A stretch of 64,000 bases of DNA from assembly GCF_000023285.1 (NCBI RefSeq), contig NC_013162.1, positions 1,466,501-1,530,500 of the forward strand, given 5' to 3'. Shown here piece after piece: positions 18,053 through 26,548 of the stretch. The first letter of the stretch is position 1, and every line of letters begins with the position of its first letter. The notes beneath the pieces were generated by a model. It ran no database searches. It saw only the letters and a list, made by a program, of their open reading frames with translations, and was not told the origin of the DNA. The translations under genes and the position numbers were made by a program. Source of the DNA: Capnocytophaga ochracea DSM 7271. Its GTDB lineage: Bacteria; Bacteroidota; Bacteroidia; Flavobacteriales; Flavobacteriaceae.

Positions 18053-19303
18053 ATGGAGCCTATTTCTGTAATAATTATTCTTACTACACTCGTGCTTTCA
18101 GCCTTCTTTTCGGGGTTTGAAATCGCTTACGTGTCGTCTAACAAAGTACACGTAGAAATCCTTAAAAAGCAAGAAGGAGTGATTGCTAATGTGCTTACCA
18201 AACTCACCCGAAAGCCTTCTAAACTGCTGGCTACTATGCTTGTGGGCAATAACGTAGCCCTTGTAGTGTATGGGTTTGAAATGGGTAAGGTAATGACAGT
18301 TCTTCTGCCTCCTTTCTTCCAAAATGTGCTTTGGCATACCATTATCTCTACCCTCATAATTCTCATCACGGCAGAGTTTATGCCCAAAGTGTTCTTCCAG
18401 ATTTATGCAAACCAACTCCTGAAAGTATTTGCTATTCCTGCGTACTTTTTCTATCTGCTGTTCTATCCGTTTTCCAGCTTTGTGATGTGGATATCCGATT
18501 TTGTCTTACGCGTATTCTTCAAAACGAAAGGCGATTATGTGCCTCTTTCGTTCTCTAAAGTAGAGCTGGTAGATTATATCTCCGAACAGATGGAAAACGC
18601 TCCTAAAAAAGAAGAGGTAGATAGTGAGGTGCAGATGTTCCAAAACGCCTTGGAGTTCTCGGGCGTAAAAGCACGTGAAATAATGATTCCGCGTACTGAA
18701 ATAGTAGCCGTGGAGCTCAATGAATCTATTGAAAATCTTATTGCTACCTTTGTATCATCAGGGTTTTCCAAAATATTGATATACAACGAAAATATAGATG
18801 ATATTTTGGGTTACGTGCACTCTTTCGATATGTTCAAGAAACCAAAAGCCATCAAGGAAGTGCTTATTCCTATTGTGAATATCCCTGAAACTATCCAGAT
18901 AAACGAAGTACTAAACATTCTCACCCGCAAACGCAAGAGTATGGCAGTAGTGCTCGATGAGTATGGTGGTACTTCGGGCATTGTAACCTTAGAAGATATC
19001 GTAGAAGAACTCTTTGGCGAAATAGAAGACGAGCACGACAAAGATAAGTTTATAGAAGAACAAATATCCGATACTGAATACCTTTTTTCAGCGCGTTTGG
19101 AGGTCGAATACCTCAATGAAACTTATCATTTGGATATCCCAGAAAGCGAGGAATACGAAACACTTGGAGGTTTTATAGTGCTTCATAACGAAGGAATTCC
19201 TACTCAAGGCGAAGTGATAGAAATCCCTCCTTTTACCTTCACTATCGAAGCCTGCTCACAGACTAAAATAGAAACCGTAAGACTTACCGTGAATAACGAA
19301 TAG
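18053..19303 (+). CDS. CNNM/CorC-type membrane protein with CBS pair (hemolysin family)
   Basis: ATG 18053 (MEPISVIIILTTLVLSAFFS) is preferred because the in-frame upstream extension reads through a terminator hairpin. The 416-residue protein has a CNNM membrane domain of about four segments (1-180), two CBS domains (about 200-320, with REIMIPRTEI and VVLDEYGGTSGIVTLEDIVEELFGEI) and a C-terminal CorC_HlyC domain. Such proteins are linked to Mg2+ or Co2+ export. Flavobacterial GldE belongs to this family, but gldD is not adjacent, so I do not call it GldE. Confidence 0.92.
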   Translation: MEPISVIIILTTLVLSAFFSGFEIAYVSSNKVHVEILKKQEGVIANVLTKLTRKPSKLLATMLVGNNVALVVYGFEMGKVMTVLLPPFFQNVLWHTIISTLIILITAEFMPKVFFQIYANQLLKVFAIPAYFFYLLFYPFSSFVMWISDFVLRVFFKTKGDYVPLSFSKVELVDYISEQMENAPKKEEVDSEVQMFQNALEFSGVKAREIMIPRTEIVAVELNESIENLIATFVSSGFSKILIYNENIDDILGYVHSFDMFKKPKAIKEVLIPIVNIPETIQINEVLNILTRKRKSMAVVLDEYGGTSGIVTLEDIVEELFGEIEDEHDKDKFIEEQISDTEYLFSARLEVEYLNETYHLDIPESEEYETLGGFIVLHNEGIPTQGEVIEIPPFTFTIEACSQTKIETVRLTVNNE

Positions 19304-19394
19304 CGAAAAGTGATTAATCCCCTTTAAAAATAATATATCAACTCCTGTTAAAGAAGAGAGGTACGGAGTCGCAAAAGGATTACTGCAATACCTT

Positions 19395-19429
19395 ATTAAC
19401 TATTAATCACTAATCATTAACTATTAAAA
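19395..19429. repeat. 7-bp periodic spacer
   Basis: Five heptads (ATTAACT, ATTAATC, ACTAATC, ATTAACT, ATTAAAA) lead directly into the terminator stem. Confidence 0.55.
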
Positions 19430-19460
19430 AAAGACCCTCCCTTTCGGAAGAGTCTTTTTT
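19423..19460 (+). terminator. Intrinsic terminator after the CorC-type gene
   Basis: AAAAAAGAC pairs with GTCTTTTTT around a partly paired CCTCC...GGAAG core; the T-run follows. It lies about 120 bp past the stop codon. Confidence 0.75.
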
Positions 19461-19497
19461 CACAATGCATATAAATACTACTACTAACTCCAAAATG

Positions 19498-19539
19498 AAT
19501 ACTTTTAAGTTGATAAAATTTTATGAACTTAAAAGTATT
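19498..19539. repeat. 42-bp near-perfect palindrome
   Basis: Arms AATACTTTTAAGTT (19498-19511) and AACTTAAAAGTATT (19526-19539) are perfectly complementary. The 14-bp centre contains the palindrome ATAAAATTTTAT, so only one base pair (19512/19525) mismatches over the whole block. It has no T-tail typical of a terminator. Confidence 0.75.
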
Positions 19540-19623
19540 TGTTTTTTCTCATAAAATTTTGTCTTTAAATAGCCTAATAAATGACTTTGTAATTTAGTTT
19601 TTTCAGTCTTTGCTTTAATGATT

Positions 19624-19740
19624 CAATGTTTCTTATAGTAATTTTGATTAACAATGTTTATTTTAGCAATCTCTGTGTCTTCTCAAAATCTTGTTTCAAT
19701 GAATAATTTTTATCTAACAATGTTTCTTATAGCAATTTTT
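19624..19740. repeat. Three imperfect direct repeats
   Basis: CAATGTTTCTTATAG followed by TAATTTT or CAATTTT occurs at 19624 and 19718, with a weaker copy (CAATGTTTATTTTAGCAAT) at 19652. Confidence 0.5.
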
Positions 19741-20216
19741 CAGTAATTTTGTTTAATTCAGTTTTTTCAAGCAATTTTTAGTGTCATCATTTATTATGAT
19801 TTAAATGCACTTGCAAGTTTTACTAACATCCCGTCTGTCAAACTTACACCATCTATATTGAAAATAGCGTGCCAAAAATGATAAAGTAGCCTTTTTTACA
19901 CTTAAATAGCTTATTATCAATACCTAACACTATTTTAGATTCTTTACTTCAATATCCCTAAAATCTTCATTTTGTGTATACGCTACACGATTAACCTGTA
20001 TAATATTCTCATTTTACACGGCTCATTTTCAGTTTTCTCTCGCACGAAAAAGAAGCAGTATCAAAATTCACACTAAACAAGATGATTGATATTATTCTAT
20101 TTCTTCAGTTCTTAAAACCATCGTCTTATCTTCCTCTTAACTTTCCTTATTTGTCGATTTATTTCCCTCAAAAATCCATTTTATTCTTCATTTTTAGCTA
20201 TTCATTATCAACCATT

Positions 20217-20291
20217 TATATACCCTTTCTATACCAATCGTCCAAGATTCGTATAAGCTTCCTATAAGCTCTCTATAAGCTAAGCATACCC
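20217..20291 (+). repeat. Dispersed 75-bp element, copy 1 (11-bp period)
   Basis: Six 11-bp units plus a 9-bp tail. Units include TCTATACCAAT, CGTATAAGCTT, CCTATAAGCTC and TCTATAAGCTA. Other copies at 34760, 48653 (inverted) and 62362 (inverted) have exactly the same length. Confidence 0.88.
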
Positions 20292-20326
20292 ATTTTACCT
20301 TTCATCTTTCACCTTTTACCTAACTC
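20292..20326. repeat. 7-bp periodic block
   Basis: Five heptads (ATTTTAC, CTTTCAT, CTTTCAC, CTTTTAC, CTAACTC) directly abut the 75-bp element. Confidence 0.5.
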
Positions 20327-20447
20327 ACCCCCTTCGAACTTCTTCGTTATCTTCCGGAAGTCCAAATCCATTTCTGATATCTCAAAGTTTTTCTGATATT
20401 TTCTAAGTCTCTTTGAGATTCCTCAAGTCTAAAATTTAAAAATCTTC

Positions 20448-20477
20448 TTGCTTTTCAGGAAAGAATCAGTATCTTTG
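20448..20477 (+). promoter_or_regulatory. Promoter of the antitoxin gene
   Basis: TTG 20448-20450, a 19-bp spacer and TATCTTTG 20470-20477, 18 bp before ATG 20496. Confidence 0.75.
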
Positions 20478-20495
20478 TAAAAAAATAATAGAATT

Positions 20496-20750
20496 ATGAG
20501 TATTGCAGTATTAACACAGAATCCAAATATCCAGTTTATAACCGATAGTAATGGAAGAACAGTATCAGCTATAGTTCCTATAAATGAATATAATACTATG
20601 TTGAAAATCATAAAACAATATGATTCCGATGATGAGTTTACAGAAGAAGAATTAAAAAGAATAGCCTTATCACATCAGCAAGCTAAAGAGGGAAAAATGG
20701 TAAAGAGTGAAGAAGTTTTTAAAATGCTAAGGGCTGAGTATGGAAATTAA
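20496..20750 (+). CDS. Phd/YefM-like antitoxin
   Basis: An 84-residue protein with the size and pattern of Bacteroidota antitoxins of the Phd/YefM type: an N-terminal beta segment with FITDSNGRTVSAIVPINEYNT (compare the 'vv.p..eY..l' signature that binds operator DNA), then an acidic helical tail (DSDDEFTEEELKRIAL) that would wrap the toxin. Its last codons overlap the start of a broken toxin gene. If expressed it would still repress its own promoter, but it has no intact partner here. Confidence 0.75.
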   Translation: MSIAVLTQNPNIQFITDSNGRTVSAIVPINEYNTMLKIIKQYDSDDEFTEEELKRIALSHQQAKEGKMVKSEEVFKMLRAEYGN

Positions 20751-21028
20751 TTGGACTAATGAGGCTATTGAAAGCTTGATACACTTCGCTATTGGAGTAA
20801 ACGAAATTGTAATAACGATTATTCCAATAAAATTATTGATGAGGTAGAAAAACTGAAGTTTTTCTAAAAGAAAATCCTATGTTACTTTCAAAATTTGTAG
20901 AAGAGGTTAAATTATATAAAATACTAATTATGAAAGGGAAGTTTGCTTTGTATTACGATTTTATAGAAGAAGAAAATCTAATTGTAATAAAATTTTTTAG
21001 AAGCACCAAGCAAAAACCTTTAGAGTAG
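20740..21028 (+). pseudogene. Frameshifted ParE/RelE-type toxin
   Basis: ATG 20740 (MEINWTNEAIESL) overlaps the antitoxin stop, as in intact pairs. After about 13 codons the protein continues in a second frame (RYWSKRNCNNDYSNKIIDEV) and then in a third (FLKENPMLLSKFVEEVKLYK, then a C-terminus IKFFRSTKQKPLE) up to TAG 21028. Together they give a complete RelE/ParE-like sequence of about 95 residues broken by two frameshifts. It should no longer make active toxin. Confidence 0.75.
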
Positions 21029-21053
21029 TTTTTTAGTTACAAAATGAAAATGA

Positions 21054-21143
21054 TTACGGCAGAATTTAGCTAATAACTACAATGTAAGTGCCCATTCGTT
21101 GGCTCACAGCATTGGGAATGCTGATGTAAAGAAGTTCTTTTAA
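21054..21143 (+). pseudogene. C-terminal relic, possibly of a polymorphic toxin
   Basis: A frame without a start codon ends with NNYNVSAHSLAHSIGNADVK then KFF and TAA. The compositional style resembles toxin C-termini, and a gene of immunity-protein size follows after 26 bp. Identification is by context only. Confidence 0.35.
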
Positions 21144-21169
21144 AAATAGTAGATTAACAAAATAATTTT

Positions 21170-21511
21170 ATGACCGAATCCTTACTTTTTACCTCTGAAG
21201 AAATAGAACTCAACCCTCGTGCATCTTGGGGAGAACTTTTGCAAATAACTTTTGTAAATAAGAAGCAATATTTTTCTATAAGTAGATTAGCTTATGAAGA
21301 AGAACTCTATTTTGAATACAATGAACAAACTCATTATATTTATGCCTTGTGCCAAGATGTAGTGTTTGAATTGAAAGCCAATGCCTTGCATATCCATATC
21401 ACAAAGAAGCTAAAAGGTAATTGCCCTTTCAGTACTATTACAATACAATTACCTTCTTTTTCTGTTGATTTAGAAGAAGTGTTGCAAGAATTAAAAAAGA
21501 AAGTCCGATAA
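21170..21511 (+). CDS. Uncharacterised 113-residue protein, possible immunity protein
   Basis: A compact, mixed alpha/beta, slightly acidic protein with no signal peptide or membrane segment, ending in a Lys-rich helix (EEVLQELKKKVR). I do not recognise the family. Its size, its position just after a toxin-like C-terminal relic and the terminator at its stop codon fit an orphan immunity gene, but this is inference. Confidence 0.7.
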   Translation: MTESLLFTSEEIELNPRASWGELLQITFVNKKQYFSISRLAYEEELYFEYNEQTHYIYALCQDVVFELKANALHIHITKKLKGNCPFSTITIQLPSFSVDLEEVLQELKKKVR

Positions 21512-21531
21512 AAGAATTATCGGACTTCTTC
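21503..21531 (+). terminator. Intrinsic terminator overlapping the stop codon
   Basis: A 9-bp perfect stem GTCCGATAA/TTATCGGAC with loop AAGAA and a TTCTT tail; the TAA stop lies inside the stem. Confidence 0.8.
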
Positions 21532-21670
21532 ATTAACCAACCAAAACTTTAAATTATGAAAACTATTATTTGAAGTTTACAATGAGCTACCACCCTCATT
21601 GCGACGCAAAGGTACGAATAAAACAGTACTTGTCAAGCGTATTTTTAAGTTTAACAAAAGTTTAATATAA

Positions 21671-21695
21671 AAGGGGCTTATGGAGCCCCTTTTTA
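21671..21695. terminator. Bidirectional terminator beyond purL
   Basis: AAGGGGCT/AGCCCCTT with a TATGG loop and T/A runs on both sides, between convergent genes. Confidence 0.85.
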
Positions 21696-21747
21696 GCGTA
21701 AATTTAATACTTGCGCACTTATTTTTTTAAGATTTTGTTTACCATTT

Positions 21748-24700
21748 TTATTTGGCATTACGTGCTTCAATCCACTTGCGGGCATTGATAAACGCCTCTA
21801 ACCAAGGACTAACTGCTGTTTTTTCACTCGGATAGTACGCCCATTGCCAAGGAAAAACTGAACGCTCTATGTGAGGCATCGTTACCAAATGTCGCCCTGT
21901 TTTGTCGCATAACATAGCCGTGTTGTAATCAGAGCCATTAGGGTTGGCAGGGTACTCCTGATAAGCGTATTTACCTACGATATTATATTCGGTTTCTGCC
22001 AATGGCAAGTGGAATTTTCCTTCGCCGTGTGATATCCATACCCCTAAGGTACTGCCTGCAAGAGAGGAGAGCATCACCGAGTTGTTCTCTGGAATGCTTA
22101 CCGATACAAAGCCACTTTCGTGCTTGCCACTATCGTTATGCCACATTTTACCGTGTTCTGCGTGCTCAGGGTTGATGACTTCTAACTCCATAAACAACTG
22201 ACAGCCATTGCAGATACCTACTGAAAGGGTGTCGGGTCGGGCAAAGAAGTTGTCTAACGCTTTTTTAGCTTGCTCGTTGTAGAGCAAAGCACCTGCCCAA
22301 CCTTTGGCACTACCTAAGACATCGGAATTAGAGAAACCACCTACAGCCCCTATAAATTGTACATCTTCTAAGGTTTCACGTCCGCTGATAAGGTCGGTGG
22401 TATGCACGTCTTTCACATCAAAGCCTGCTAAGTATAGGGCATTTGCCATTTCGCGCTCGGAATTGCTACCCTTTTCGCGTATCACTGCCGCTATAGGGCG
22501 TTTGCCTGCGGGGCGTGCGGGTTTTTCACCCGTGAAATGCGCTGGGAAAGTGTATTGTAGAGGCTGTTCAGAGTAGTTTTGATAACGCTCGGTCGCCTTG
22601 TCATTTTGCGTTTGTTGTTTATCTAACAGATAAGAAGTGAGGTACCACACATCGCGCAATTCGGGGATATTGAAATGGTATGATTTTCCGAAATGGTGAA
22701 TAGTAAGTTCTTGTGAAATAGTTACTTCGCCTATATTAGCCCATTCTAAGAAGTTTTCTTCTAAAGTAGCTTCAACACTGCTATCGGCTTGAATTACTAC
22801 CCCTGCATTTTCAGCAAAAAGGGTTTTGATAAGGTCTTCATCGGCTGAAAGTCCGCTCAAATCAATGGTAGCCCCTAAGTCGTTTTCTGCAAAGCACATC
22901 TCTAAGAGCGTTGTGATAAGTCCGCCGCTACCAATGTCGTGTCCTGCTTGTATTTTTCCTTCTTTTATCAGTGATTGTAATACGTTGAAAGCTATTTTAA
23001 AGCCTTCAGCATCTGTTACGGTAGGGGCTTTGTCGCCTATTTTGTTTAATACTTGGGCAAAAGCCGAACCTCCTAATTCAAAATGAGCGCTTGAGAAGTT
23101 GATATAATAAATGTTGCCTCCATTGCGTTTCAATACAGGTTCAACTACTTTTTGCACGTCAGTACAATGGGCAGCCGCCGAAATAATTACCGTACCAGGG
23201 GCAATCACATCACCTCCTTCGGGGTATTTTTGTTTCATTGATAGGGAATCTTTACCGGTAGGGATATTGATACCCAATTCAATTGCGAAATTAGAAGCGG
23301 CTTCTACAGCTTCGTACAAACGCGCGTCTTCTCCTTTATTGCGGCACGCCCACATCCAGTTGGCGGATAGCGATACACTTTGCAAGCCGTCTTTTAGTGG
23401 CGCCCAAACAATGTTAGTCAATGCTTCGGCAATGGCATTGCGACTGCCTGCGGTAGGACTGATGAGTGCTGTAAGAGGCGAATGACCTATGCTGGTAGCG
23501 ATTCCTTCTTTGCCATTGTAGTCTAAAGCCATAACCCCAACGTTGTTCAAGGGAAGTTGTAGTGCGCCTACACATTGTTGTTTGGCGACTTTGCCCCCTA
23601 CACAACGGTCTACCTTGTTAGTAAGCCAGTCTTTACAAGCCACACTTTCTAATTGGAGTACTTGTACCAAATAGTTCTGTAACTGACTTGCATAGTAGTG
23701 TAACTCTTCGTAGTTAGTAATTACTGTTTCATCGGTCATTACCGTTTTTGGCGAACTACCAAAGAGCGCGCTAAGGTCTAAATCCATTGGGTGGGTACCT
23801 TTTTTTGCAGAGGCAATGCTGAAATGCTTGTCGCTGGTAACCACACCCACTTCGTACATAGGCGCACGCTCGCGGTCGGCAATGGTTTTCAGTTTAGCAA
23901 TAGCCTTTTCGGGCAATACCAATCCCATACGCTCTTGTGATTCGTTACCTATAATTTCCTTGTCCGATAGGGTAGGGTCGCCTACGGGCAGTTTGTCTAA
24001 GTCGATTTTACCACCGGTTTCTTCTATGAGTTCTGAAAGGCAGTTGAGGTGTCCGCCAGCCCCGTGGTCGTGTATAGAAACGATAGGATTCTCGTCCGAT
24101 TCTACCATTGCGCGGATAGCATTGGCAGCGCGTTTTTGCATTTCGGGGTTAGAACGCTGTACTGCATTGAGCTCAATACCTGCGCCAAAAGCCCCCGTAT
24201 TAGCCGATGATACTGCCGCACCTCCCATCCCGATGCGGTAGTTTTCACCGCCCAAGATAACTATTTTGTCGCCTTCCTTGGGGGTGTGCTTTATGGCTTG
24301 TGAAGCTTTGGCATACCCCACGCCTCCTGCTTGCATAATCACTTTGTCAAAGCCTAATTTGCGTCCGCCTTCTTCGTGTTCAAAGGTGAAGAGTGAGCCC
24401 GTAATGAGCGGTTGCCCAAACTTATTACCAAAATCGCTTGCCCCGTTAGAGGCTTTGATGAGGATATCCATTGGCGTTTGGTACAACCATTGGCGTTCTG
24501 CCATTCCTTTTTCCCAAGGGCGGTCTTCTTCTAAGCGAGGGTAAGCCGTCATATACACAGCCGTCCCTGCCAAAGGCAAAGAACCTTGTCCGCCAGCAAG
24601 ACGGTCGCGTATTTCACCTCCCGAACCTGTAGCAGCCCCGTTGAAAGGCTCTACCGTAGTGGGGAAGTTGTGGGTTTCGGCTTTGAGTGAGAGCACTGCC

Positions 24701-25416
24701 TCAAAAGGTTTCACCTCGTAGAAATCAGGTTTATCGGCACTTTTGGGTGCGAATTGGTCGACGGTAGCCCCTTTGATGAAAGCTACATTGTCCTTATAAG
24801 CCGAAACAATGCTATTAGGGTGTTCTAGTGATGTCTTTTTAATGAGTTTGAAGAGGGTAGAAGGTTTTTCCTCACCGTCGATAACAAAAGTGCCGTTGAA
24901 GATTTTATGGCGGCAGTGTTCGGAGTTGATTTGCGAGAAGCCAAACACTTCCGAGTCGGTGAGTTTGCGCCCGAGTTGTTGAGAGAGATTTTGCAGATAG
25001 GCAACTTCTTCGGCGCTTAGCGCAAGTCCTTCTTGCTGGTTATATGCCTCGATATCATCGATTTCGAGTGTTGTTTGCGGTTGAATATCGATAGTAAAAC
25101 TATCTTGGGTAAGATCGTTGTATCGCTCAAAGAGCATAGGGTCGAAAGGCGTATTGGGGTCGGTTACCTCGTGAAACTCCTCGATGCGGGTAATCCCGTG
25201 AATGTCCATATTTTGGGTAATTTCTACCGCATTGGTACTCCAAGGGGTAATCATCGCCGCACGGGGTCCGATGAAAGTACCGCTAAGGGTAGGGGAGGGG
25301 AGTTGCTGGGCATTGCCAAACAGCCATTTCAGTTTGTTGAGGTCGGTCTCAGTAAGGGTAGCTTCGGTCGCTACCACATAGATAGTGTTTTTGGGGTTTT
25401 TAAAGAAAAGAAGCAT
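21748..25416 (-). CDS. purL: Phosphoribosylformylglycinamidine synthase, single-chain
   Basis: The enzyme makes FGAM from FGAR, glutamine and ATP in purine synthesis. ATG 25416 (MLLFFKNPKNTIYVVATEAT) is chosen; the 8-codon upstream extension is built of the heptad spacer. The 1222-residue protein has the N-terminal PurS-like region, two ATP-binding AIRS-like halves (with IVSIHDHGAGGHLN) and a C-terminal class-I glutamine amidotransferase whose nucleophile is the Cys in GICNGCQLFMEL. This is the long fused form, not the split PurSLQ complex. Confidence 0.97.
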   Translation of the reverse strand: MLLFFKNPKNTIYVVATEATLTETDLNKLKWLFGNAQQLPSPTLSGTFIGPRAAMITPWSTNAVEITQNMDIHGITRIEEFHEVTDPNTPFDPMLFERYNDLTQDSFTIDIQPQTTLEIDDIEAYNQQEGLALSAEEVAYLQNLSQQLGRKLTDSEVFGFSQINSEHCRHKIFNGTFVIDGEEKPSTLFKLIKKTSLEHPNSIVSAYKDNVAFIKGATVDQFAPKSADKPDFYEVKPFEAVLSLKAETHNFPTTVEPFNGAATGSGGEIRDRLAGGQGSLPLAGTAVYMTAYPRLEEDRPWEKGMAERQWLYQTPMDILIKASNGASDFGNKFGQPLITGSLFTFEHEEGGRKLGFDKVIMQAGGVGYAKASQAIKHTPKEGDKIVILGGENYRIGMGGAAVSSANTGAFGAGIELNAVQRSNPEMQKRAANAIRAMVESDENPIVSIHDHGAGGHLNCLSELIEETGGKIDLDKLPVGDPTLSDKEIIGNESQERMGLVLPEKAIAKLKTIADRERAPMYEVGVVTSDKHFSIASAKKGTHPMDLDLSALFGSSPKTVMTDETVITNYEELHYYASQLQNYLVQVLQLESVACKDWLTNKVDRCVGGKVAKQQCVGALQLPLNNVGVMALDYNGKEGIATSIGHSPLTALISPTAGSRNAIAEALTNIVWAPLKDGLQSVSLSANWMWACRNKGEDARLYEAVEAASNFAIELGINIPTGKDSLSMKQKYPEGGDVIAPGTVIISAAAHCTDVQKVVEPVLKRNGGNIYYINFSSAHFELGGSAFAQVLNKIGDKAPTVTDAEGFKIAFNVLQSLIKEGKIQAGHDIGSGGLITTLLEMCFAENDLGATIDLSGLSADEDLIKTLFAENAGVVIQADSSVEATLEENFLEWANIGEVTISQELTIHHFGKSYHFNIPELRDVWYLTSYLLDKQQTQNDKATERYQNYSEQPLQYTFPAHFTGEKPARPAGKRPIAAVIREKGSNSEREMANALYLAGFDVKDVHTTDLISGRETLEDVQFIGAVGGFSNSDVLGSAKGWAGALLYNEQAKKALDNFFARPDTLSVGICNGCQLFMELEVINPEHAEHGKMWHNDSGKHESGFVSVSIPENNSVMLSSLAGSTLGVWISHGEGKFHLPLAETEYNIVGKYAYQEYPANPNGSDYNTAMLCDKTGRHLVTMPHIERSVFPWQWAYYPSEKTAVSPWLEAFINARKWIEARNAK

Positions 25417-25424
25417 TATTATCC

Positions 25425-25459
25425 AATTAACGATTAGCAATTAACAATTAATAATTCAG
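25425..25459. repeat. 7-bp periodic spacer filling the fic-purL gap
   Basis: Exactly five heptads (AATTAAC, GATTAGC, AATTAAC, AATTAAT, AATTCAG) occupy the space up to the fic stop codon at 25460. Confidence 0.65.
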
Positions 25460-26257
25460 TTATTGAGTAGTATTTTTCAAAAAGTTAGGTAGCATTAGTA
25501 AGAAAGGTATGCTGTTATTATAATTCAGTTTTTCGTAAAAGAACCCTAACAGAGCTATATTCTTGTAGTAAGTTTCACGCTGTTCCCAATAATTCATTTC
25601 AGAGGGTATAAACCAAGCATTTTTACCTATTTTTTCAGCTAAGAACCATTTTTCGAGCAAGCGCGCTGTACGCCCGTTACCATCGTCAAAAGGGTGTATC
25701 TTTACTAAAAATAAGTGCAATAATGAGGCATAGAAGAACGTTTCCTGTACAGATAATGTTCGTTTTATGAGCTCTTCTAAGAAATTACAAAAAGCGTCAA
25801 ACTCACTTTTCACTTCTTCCTTAGCGCAGGCTTCATAGATAACGATTCCTTTTGCCACATCGCGTATAATCATATCCGAAGTACGCACTTTTCCTTGTGA
25901 ACTGGCGGTTAGCAAATTCTTTGTAATAATTTTATGCGCTTTCAGTAAGTTAGCAACAGTAAGGGGGGAGTTCTGAGCAAAAGTGTAGGCAGCAAATACA
26001 TCATTAGGTTTTTCAACTAAGTTTTTTTGATAAATTACTCCATTTAATTTATGTTTCAAATAGCTATCGATGTCTAATACTTCTCCTTCAATTTTCGAAG
26101 AAGCCATAGAAGAAACAGCCGTATAGAACTGAAAACTCTCCTTTGTAAGAGGTATTTCTTTTATTTTTGAGAGAGATAGAGGAATGTTTACCTCTATCTT
26201 TTTTTTGTAGAGCTCAAATAATTTATCTGTGATACTAATTGCTTCAGAGACTTTCAT
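25460..26257 (-). CDS. Fic-domain protein with N-terminal inhibitory motif
   Basis: Fic enzymes transfer AMP (or related groups) to hydroxyl side chains of target proteins. The catalytic motif HPFDDGNGRTAR is complete at residues 188-199. An inhibitory motif SSKIEG (S/T-x-x-x-E-G) at 53-58 marks a class II protein, restrained by its own N-terminal helix. At 265 residues it lacks a recognisable C-terminal winged helix. No antitoxin-like partner is adjacent. The target is unknown; it may be a chromosomal AMPylator or toxin. Confidence 0.9.
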   Translation of the reverse strand: MKVSEAISITDKLFELYKKKIEVNIPLSLSKIKEIPLTKESFQFYTAVSSMASSKIEGEVLDIDSYLKHKLNGVIYQKNLVEKPNDVFAAYTFAQNSPLTVANLLKAHKIITKNLLTASSQGKVRTSDMIIRDVAKGIVIYEACAKEEVKSEFDAFCNFLEELIKRTLSVQETFFYASLLHLFLVKIHPFDDGNGRTARLLEKWFLAEKIGKNAWFIPSEMNYWEQRETYYKNIALLGFFYEKLNYNNSIPFLLMLPNFLKNTTQ

Positions 26258-26291
26258 AGTTATTCATTCTTTCCCTTTATCCGCTACTTTA

Positions 26292-26399
26292 TCATATAAT
26301 AATAGAGGTTTCTTTTTCAGTGCTTTGCGTTGCGTTGGTGCTGTTGTTGCAAGCTACCATTACCATTGCTAAAAGAGCTACCATACCTAGTTTTTTCAT
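26292..26399 (-). CDS. 35-residue lipoprotein (entericidin-like size)
   Basis: ATG at 26399 encodes MKKLGMVALLAMVMVAC followed by 18 residues (NNSTNATQSTEKETSIII) and TGA. The signal ends in a good lipobox (VMVAC, Cys17), so the mature product would be a lipid-anchored peptide of about 19 residues. It has a -7 box upstream at 26429-26436. Entericidin-type lipoproteins have a similar size, but I see no sequence identity that proves kinship. It is shorter than gene finders usually report. Confidence 0.6.
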   Translation of the reverse strand: MKKLGMVALLAMVMVACNNSTNATQSTEKETSIII

Positions 26400-26428
26400 A
26401 GGTATTTTTTCTAAGATGAAACTTGCGA

Positions 26429-26436
26429 CAAAGATA
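26429..26436 (-). promoter_or_regulatory. -7 box for the 35-residue lipoprotein gene
   Basis: Minus strand TATCTTTG, 30 bp before the ATG. A -33 TTG at the usual distance is not evident. Confidence 0.5.
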
Positions 26437-26548
26437 CGAAATAATTATGAATAATATATTAAAAACTTTCTAATTAAAAGAATAAATTATTTTTATAGCA
26501 AAAGTACTCATTATATACCTCTAAGAACCCAGATTTGTACCACTGTTC

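Larger units (their letters stand above)
19540..20447. other. Gene-poor AT-rich stretch
   Basis: About 900 bp without a convincing gene. It holds three imperfect direct repeats (19624, 19652, 19718), one copy of the dispersed 75-bp element (20217-20291) and a heptad block (20292-20326). The only ORF, about 60 codons from 20082, is low-complexity and not supported. Confidence 0.6.

Noticed and set aside
18053-19303. Assignment as gliding protein GldE
   Set aside because: The family fits, but gldD is not adjacent and generic CorC/HlyC proteins look the same at this level.
20082-20267. 61-codon ORF in the gene-poor stretch
   Set aside because: It is low-complexity Ser/Phe/Leu text that reads through the dispersed 75-bp element.
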